64,000 nt of DNA from Glossina fuscipes (taxonomy: Eukaryota > Arthropoda > Insecta > Diptera > Glossinidae): assembly GCF_014805625.2 (NCBI RefSeq), contig NW_024003382.1:6500-70499 (forward strand), given 5' to 3'. A program made the position numbers and the translations under genes. Positions within the stretch are counted from its first letter, which is position 1, and the number at the start of each line of letters is the position of its first letter. The notes under the pieces are model-generated. The model was not told where the DNA came from. It worked only from the letters and a program-made list of their open reading frames with translations, and searched no databases. This document shows positions 58,026-64,000 of the stretch, one piece after another.

Positions 58026-58684
58026 TGTAGAAGAAGAAGCAGACAAGCAGGGATAAAGTGAAATTGCATTTGCTATTAAATACTATGTGTTTGATATAAA
58101 CTGCCCTTGGCTGAATACAAATCACCCTAATTTGAACAAATGTGTTGTGGTTTGGTTGAAGAATATTTATTTTGATGAATCATTCTAAGGAATTAATATC
58201 ATATGATTAAAGAATGCTTATTTTTGATGGGCTGTATTGATAAATTTAAGTCGTTTGAATATGTTGCTTCATTTAGTACACGTGTTCTATGATTCGATGT
58301 TCTCTATGGTGACTTATTGTAAAATCGCTAAGTACAAAAAGAACACGTAAGTGTGGCCATGTTTAAATATATTTATATAAAAGCGATGTATTTCTGAGAC
58401 TTGTACGGTTTTACATATGTATATTTATATAAATATCCATACATGGTTGGAACTAAGTGAACCTGTGTGTATTTTTAAAAATATTAAGTGTTGAATAAGA
58501 CGTAATAAAGGGAAAATGAAATAAAGCATAGTTTTTCTTAAATTTGAGAGGAACCTAATTTAGAGGTCTTCGAACCCAATAATTAGGTAGAGCAAGGTAG
58601 AGAACGACTCCGTGATGAAAGTAGTGTTCGTTTAGTACGAAAGGCTTCTTCCGTTCTTTTATTCGTATTAGGGTTAAGTACGTG
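58026..58684. other. Unassigned, AT-rich
   Basis: No motif was recognised. If the Copia element is split, part of this interval may be its decayed RT C terminus. Confidence 0.35.
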
Positions 58685-59130
58685 CTATTCTTTTACGTGT
58701 AAACATCTGAGGAGTGTGGAATTTTGGTGGAGTTTGTTACTAGTAGTATTAACATGTCGTTGACATATATAGCAATAACCAGCACTTTGTTTAAAAAGGA
58801 AAAGCAAAACCACTAGTCCTGCAGAGTCCCATTTCAAGAAAAATATGGTTAAGGATTTCTTTCCATACTTTATCGGCGGCTTGGGACCGTATGTTGATAG
58901 TATCACTTTACACGCCTTTCTGGGCAATCCGTAAAGGAAAGCAAAAATACCATCCATTTGATAGTCAAATCATGCTTAACAGCTAACGAGATAAGAAAGC
59001 GAGTGGTTTCGTAACTAACCATAGCAGCAAAGGTATCACTGTATCATGATTTACCTTGTCTCGTTGTACCCAAATACATTTTACTACTCAGAAAACACTA
59101 ATCTGCCACGTTGCAGTGTTAAACACGTTT
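58685..59130 (-). mobile_element. Copia-type pol relic, reverse-transcriptase region
   Basis: On the minus strand the series is YSDTFAAMVSYETTRFLISL with AVKHDLTIK (YxETFAPVVRYETIRLLLALAV box, near 59040-58970), MDGIFAFLYGLPRKA (MDVKTAFLNG box, near 58957), a YGPKPPIKYGKKSLTIFF segment (LYGLKQAPRxW box, near 58890), then LFKQSAGYCYI. This order is specific to Ty1/Copia reverse transcriptase. A frameshift lies near 58960 and no YVDD box was found before 58685. The continuing RNase H is at 55.84-56.2 kb. Confidence 0.75.
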
Positions 59131-59684
59131 AATTTGGAATTGACACATTCAATTAATACTCTTATAAGCAAAGTAAACGGGGTTAAATCGCCCTTAAAGG
59201 TAAACGAAACGATGTACTTTGCTGTTCCTTTATAATGATATTGAATTGGCAGCATCCTCATAGTCAAAATTTTTAAAGTCCTCAACTGATTTTGAAAACA
59301 TCGGACTTGTATCTTAATGAATGCATAGCCCTTTTTGTGAGACGATCACTGGATAACACAAATTTGAATAGGGTTTTTGCTTTAGCGATTCGAGAACATA
59401 TAAATTACTTGATAATTTACTAGCGCCTATAGCTTGTTCTTTATGCGGTTTATATGAGCGTTTCTCCTTTACCTAACACAATCGCTTCTACCAATAACGC
59501 CAATAGTACATTTGCATCACATAGATCTATTTCTTGGACCCCACTCCATATAAAACTTCTCATAAATAGTAATCCCTTCAGAAGATTATTTAAATTTATA
59601 TTTTATTATATATTTTTTAAATATTTTATGATGAAAATATGAATTTAAACGTTGCGTTAACGTGTTTTTATTAAACAAACATAC
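59131..59684. other. Unassigned; 5' of Copia fragment and intron side of candidate exon
   Basis: No motif. The minus-strand sequence directly below 59685 begins with the GTATGT donor of the candidate exon. Confidence 0.35.
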
Positions 59685-59856
59685 TCGGGCACTGCCAACG
59701 GGGTTAACCAAAAGTTCTTTTTTGTTTTTGTGTTTATTTTGGATTTCTTGTGATCCATCAAGAAATTTTGCGACATAACTTTCATCGAGTAAACGTATCA
59801 ATCTTCCAGTAGAATTTGAATTATTGCTATCGCTATATTTGTCTCTTTGCTCTACA
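59685..59856 (-). CDS. Candidate internal coding exon (unidentified gene)
   Basis: On the minus strand a good acceptor (ATCCGCTTTTTTAG) and a near-consensus donor (CGA|GTATGT) bound 172 nt open in one frame: VEQRDKYSDSNNSNSTGRLI, RLLDESYVAKFLDGSQEIQN, KHKNKKELLVNPVGSAR. The first base completes a split codon and the exon ends on a codon boundary. The sequence is hydrophilic and well balanced (Ser/Asn-rich start, helix-like centre, basic stretch), and stands out from the Phe/Ile/Lys noise typical here. No domain or transposon motif was recognised. The open frame extends beyond both splice sites (59918-59586), so the splice boundaries are inferred from signal quality. Confidence 0.45.
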
Positions 59857-61609
59857 CTAAAAAAGCGGATTCCATTTATTGCGAAGGGTGCATTGGTTTT
59901 CTTTTTTTTTGATTTGTCCTATATTTTCGTTGCAGCCTTTGCTCAGTTATATTATACAAGAATTCTTATTAGTTTTTTAGTCTTTGTAGATATTTAAGTA
60001 TAAAGTTTTGTAGTGCACCCATAAAATTTGAACAGCGGAAGTGAAAATAGGATGTCTCGCCAAGTCAAAGGCACGATTAAAGCCCAGCGAAATGAACTGT
60101 ATTTATCTTAGCAAATGCAATAATGGAAGCACATCGATGATGAGTCTGTTTGTGGTCATAAAATAGTTATTGTTTATTCTACCGAAGTAACTATTTATAT
60201 ATACAAAGGAAAAGGAATAAAAGCAGCATAAATAAAAATAAAAATCTTTGAATTATTTCCGATGCAGTGCATTTTAGTAGTCGACTAATATGACCTAACT
60301 ATTTCATTTCTAAAATTATGATGATGAATTACTTTAATTGTAACATGTGAAGTTAGAGTTTCGAGCAGCAGTTTTCTAATCATGTCTGCTGTTACTTTTT
60401 CTTTAGACTTGTTCACCGATTAAAATCAGTGGTCTCAATAACACTTGTCTGCATTAAGGACGCCGTCAATTCATTGTTTTTTTTTATGCACTTTACTTCT
60501 TGCTTTGAAAGCAGCAAATTATTTTTTCAATGGTTTCTGCAAATCAATTGTTTGGGTTTGGTGTTTGTCTTTGTAGGTGCTTATAATAATATTTCCTGGA
60601 GTGCATTTTCGTTCAAGTCTGCGTCCTTTTCCTTTATTGCATCAATTTTTACAGCATTCCAGCAATTTTTGATTACCACAGGAAAGTTTTTCTATAATGG
60701 CGTCTTTCAATTGCAACTAGTGCCAAACATCTGTCTATAGCATGTTTTAAAAAAAAAAACAAAAATACAATTTTGTCAGTTCTGATTTAAGCTGGTAGTC
60801 ATCAGTCAATTTTTTTTTTTGGAATTTTAAAAGAAGAAAAAAAAATATAGAAAAATAGAAAAAGAGTTCCTTATTTCATTGAAAAGAATAAAATTGGCTT
60901 TTACAAGATTATTAAAACCTCAGCGAGTGTATTAATTCGCATCGTATTAAAATTGAAACTAACGGTTTTGAAAACACATTGCAACGAGTTAGGAATGTAA
61001 TGAAATTAATCGTTTAACAATTAATGCACTCAAAGAATTCATAACTAAAGCAGTTCTGAGTGGTTATTACTACTACAATTTTTTCGAGTCTTGCTCAAAC
61101 ATTTTTCCTGGCCAAAACCCATTCCATGACCGAAGTAATCCGTATAAATATAAAAGTCACAGCCGGCATGTTTCCAGCTTCTTGATGAGCCCTAAATTAG
61201 CATCCAATTGGTTTTGTGTAGGTTCAACTTTTTTTCGCCATCTTCTTCCTGTTCGTTACGAAAACCGTCTACATCAAATTCAGCAGCCCTTACTACATCT
61301 GCTTTGATAATTACAGGATTGCAGTGTCCGAAACCTATGATAAGATTTTAAAATCTCAACAAAGCAGCGGTGATACTTATTTATCCATACATCTTGAACA
61401 GAGTTTTTTAATTGTTTAATTTTTTTTATTAAAAAAAATTATAAAAATTCTTATTTAATTAAAAACACGAATGTACCGTCAGCAAGTTTTTAAAGGGGTG
61501 AGTTAAATGTTATTGTTAATTAAATAAGTCATTTTGGCAATAAATTAATTAGTATTAATTTATAAAACACACAAAAATTATAAAAATTCTGTAGGGAAAA
61601 TTTCTCTTA
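59857..61609. other. Unassigned; AT-rich with faint minus-strand coding remnant
   Basis: A plus-strand frame at 60429-60740 (103 codons) is extremely Phe-rich and is the complement of an A-rich strand, so it is not taken as a gene. On the minus strand about 61320-61190 reads NPVIIKADVVRAAEFDVDGF and RNEQEEDGEKKLNLHKTNW, an open acidic stretch that could be retrotransposon gag or linker sequence downstream of the gypsy relic. It was not assigned. Confidence 0.35.
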
Positions 61610-62400
61610 TGGACATCCCAATTTCGGCGAGCTGGTCACATTTCGTTAAGGGCCCTTTCAGTATCATAAATGTTTAAAAGTTCGATGCCATCTGTCACTT
61701 TAGCCATTACTTTGTGGACGATATAATGTTGCGTGGGCGATTTTGGAACCAACCGCTTTGCGCGTCCTCGGAACAGAGACGACTTAAACTCTCGTCGTTT
61801 ATCAGTTGCAATTGAAGTTGGTATTCCAAATCTATAAACGCAGCCTTAAAGGAAAATTTTGACATCTGATTCAGCAATAATATCTTCCAAAGTCATAGCT
61901 TCCGGCCATCTTGGGAATCTGTCAACACATATAAGGCATTATCAGTAAATTTTCTGAGGAAGGCAATATACCTCTATATGTTTAAAACGTTGTTCAAGGA
62001 TCTCTACGCTACAGATTGGCGTTTCAGTACGTCTCCCAATTTTTGATTTTTGACAAGATTTGCAAAATTTAACCCATTTTGCTATATCTGCTTTCATTCA
62101 AGGCCAAACGAACATTTCCGTGATCGTTCCAATTGAAGATTTTGAACCAGGATGTGACACTATAATTTAAGATTATTTTATGCGGAATTTTTACGTATGC
62201 GTAGACAAATAACAGGCGTAGAGCAATCACAAAGTCGAAAATTGTGTTTGCTAATATGATTTTCTTTAAAAAGAGTGTTTGACGAACATTGAAATAAATT
62301 TACTAAGTCTTCATCAAATTGGTTCGCGAATATTCGTGTGCTTGACGTCAGCACTTTGTTTTTTAACATAGTCCAGTTGACGTAGTTGCCTTGGCGAACT
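61610..62400 (-). mobile_element. Ty3/gypsy-type pol relic (RNase H end and integrase)
   Basis: Minus-strand frames give SSPRQLRQLDYV (end of RNase H, near 62385), a connector with FANQFDEDLVNL and CDCSTPV, then SHPGSKSSIG and FVWP (integrase zinc region). Next come WVKFCKSCQKSKIGRRTETP, EQRFKHIEVYC (the Asp of HVD is lost), LICVDRFPRWPEAMTLEDII, RFGIPTSIATDKRREFKSSL and a decayed end. This is the standard order of gypsy-class integrase, most like the CsRn1-type group by wording of the CQxSKxxRHT and VDRFxRWPEA boxes. Stops at several positions and the loss of catalytic residues mark it as dead. Its upstream part is cut off near 62400, where an RTE fragment begins. Confidence 0.75.
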
Positions 62401-62414
62401 TTGTCGAATTTTCG

Positions 62415-63085
62415 ACTTTAACGTAAGTATCCGCGAAACCAAATTTATAACCGTAAGACGAGCGAAAATTCCATGGGCAAATACCACTTTACCAATTAAT
62501 AACCAAAATGTAGAAAGAACTTCCAAGTTTGTATATCTTAGATCCATATTACATAAAGACTTGGACAGCGACGTAGAAATAAAAAGAAAAATAAAAATGG
62601 CTAGATAAGCCCACAAGAAATATCAGATAATTCTAACAGTCCAAAAAATGAGCTTGTCCCTTCGTCTTCGTTTTATGAAACGCTTTGTACGGTCGGTGCT
62701 CTTATATGGCCTGGAATCGTGGATATCAAAAATCATTACAATGAGCAGATTGGAAGTCTTTCAGTGGTCTTACCGTAGGATTCTAAAAATATTGTGGGTA
62801 AGGCGCATATTCAACGATGAAGTCCCGAGAGGAATAAACTCTGAGCGTGAGCTATTAAAGAGTATTAAAAAACGAAGAACCGTACACGGTAGGGGGGGTG
62901 AAGTATACTCTGTCTACCCTATAATATGCACTTGATAATGAAAGGCTGTATCGAAGGCCGTAGAGGCTTAGGTAGAAAAAGTTACACAAATGTTTGCGTA
63001 ATATTCAAAATTGGATAGGGTTGTGAATCATCGGTGAAATTATAGACACAGCAAGGGAATGGGAAGAGTTTTGGGCTTACTTAAT
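62415..63085 (+). mobile_element. RTE-clade LINE fragment (RT C-terminal part)
   Basis: On the plus strand the frame gives ETKFITVRRAKIPWANTTLP, RTSKFVYLRSILHKDLDSDV with EIKRKIKMAR, then LRLRFMKRFVRSVLLYGLES, FQWSYRRILKILWVRRIFND and LLKSIKKRRTVHGRG. Shifted frames continue with MKGCIEGRRGLGRK, NIQNWIGL and AREWEEFW. This matches the C-terminal third of RTE-type ORF2 (KFKYLGS, EIKxRI, LLYGxExW, GxRGxGRxR boxes). At least one stop and two frameshifts are present. The 95-codon frame 62648-62935 is its best part. The RT catalytic region is missing. It abuts the gypsy relic on the other strand. Confidence 0.75.
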
Positions 63086-64000
63086 AGTATGACTTAGGCA
63101 ATAATTACCAGAGAGGTGCTACTATTACTATGACACGTAAAATATTATTTGGCTGCGGCGGCAGATTATTTATTTTTTCGAATGCATCGTCAACAATGAC
63201 CACAACATATCGCTGGGTCACCAATGTGGACTTAGTATCGCAATGGAAACTCACCTAAACAAAAATATTCTGTGAAAATATTTTTGACAATTGCAACTTT
63301 TTTCAACAAGAAACTTGGTTTTTCACTACTGAAAGCTTATTCGTTATGTATTTTTCAGGGATGCCAACTTTTTTGCAATCCAAATATATATATATTGACG
63401 GGGCTACCATTAAATTTCTGCTTAAAGTATCATTCATCCCCACAAAGACAAAAATAGGATAAAGTCAAACTACTAAAGTATTCTTCTTTCCTCTTCGGCT
63501 TTTTATTTAACCTTTATACATTTTGTGAAGATTATACACTACTTATTTCTTACAATGAATATCTGTGTTTTCGTATTTTTTTCTAAAGAAAAAGCATTTT
63601 TATTAGCGATTCGTTTTTTTTCTCTTTGATTTACAACAATATTTAGTTAAAGTAAATTTTAAACTTTCATAACAAGCAAACAAAATTTATTATATTTGGC
63701 TTTGCACAGAAACTAAGTTAAAAGTAATTTAAATGTAAAGGTATTGTTCGGCTTTAGAGATTTCTATGAAATGATTCTTTCTTTTAATAGCTTTCGACAT
63801 TTTTCTAAAGGTTCTCTTATGGCTAATAACAGGTTAAGGTAAGGTCAATTGTGTGAGAGTGTGTTAAGCTACAACGAGGAGCAGAGAAATTATTTTAATC
63901 ACAGAAAACACTTACATTTTTTAGCATTTGTGTGCCTGTATTTTTTAATTGAATTTGTAAATATATGTTTGTTCTCTTAGATGCAACTGTACGAAAAACT
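63086..64000. other. AT-rich stretch, nothing recognised
   Basis: No gene. A short (TA)n run lies near 63385-63394. Confidence 0.4.

Noticed and set aside
60429..60740. 103-codon plus-strand frame
   Set aside because: Extremely Phe/Ser-rich complement of an A-rich strand. No splice or poly(A) support.
1..64000. tRNA, rRNA and snRNA genes
   Set aside because: No tRNA A/B-box pair with a foldable cloverleaf and no conserved rRNA or snRNA segments were seen by eye. A covariance-model scan would be decisive.

Overview
The window looks like intergenic or intronic chromosome from a fly (Diptera, probably a cyclorrhaphan such as a tephritid or muscoid). The evidence is the strong AT bias, the absence of long open genes, and a mixture of insect transposon relics: I, Jockey/CR1-like, RTE, Copia and Ty3/gypsy. 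Several short dispersed repeats are also present, one resembling dipteran mini-me elements. There are two assembly gaps (21978-22077, 100 N; 47645-47654, 10 N). No complete host gene, tRNA, rRNA or CRISPR array is visible.

Left part (1-22 kb): a decayed Jockey-type LINE with its poly(A) end (3.1-4.4 kb), dispersed repeats, and most of the credible host exon candidates. Two minus-strand exons (12967-13153 and 11622-11725) have phase-compatible splice ends. A plus-strand terminal exon (15538-15799) is followed by AATAAA, and 0.3 kb further on is a plus-strand first coding exon encoding a signal-peptide-like start (16104-16155). A long-terminal-repeat-like unit with a TATA box and a 66-bp tandem repeat lies at about 17.86-18.94 kb.

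Middle part (22-46 kb): a minus-strand LINE relic of the CR1/Jockey type (22.3-24.05 kb), inverted copies of a short repeat around 24.5-26.8 kb, and a minus-strand terminal exon with a poly(A) signal (32209-32472). The best-preserved object in the window is an I-clade non-LTR retrotransposon (35.2-39.88 kb). It keeps Gag-like ORF1 with zinc knuckles, reverse transcriptase, RNase H and a (TAA)n tail. It is dead: ORF1 is frameshifted, the endonuclease has a large deletion, ORF2 has two stops, and the first RNase H catalytic Asp is lost.

Right part (46-64 kb): a repeat-dense interval at 47.6-48.8 kb holds a 76/106-bp minisatellite, a 185-bp duplication and an array of palindromes. Beyond it are further LINE fragments and a Copia pol relic whose RT (about 59.1-58.7 kb) and RNase H (about 56.2-55.8 kb) parts are separated by about 2 kb containing the second copy of the LTR-like unit. 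A minus-strand internal exon candidate with good splice sites lies at 59685-59856. A Ty3/gypsy integrase relic abuts an RTE-clade LINE fragment near 62.4 kb.

The elements do not cooperate in a pathway; this is layered transposon debris with scattered exons of unidentified genes. I found nothing that qualifies as a new biological system. The most interesting unexplained structures are the palindrome array and the paired LTR-like units.
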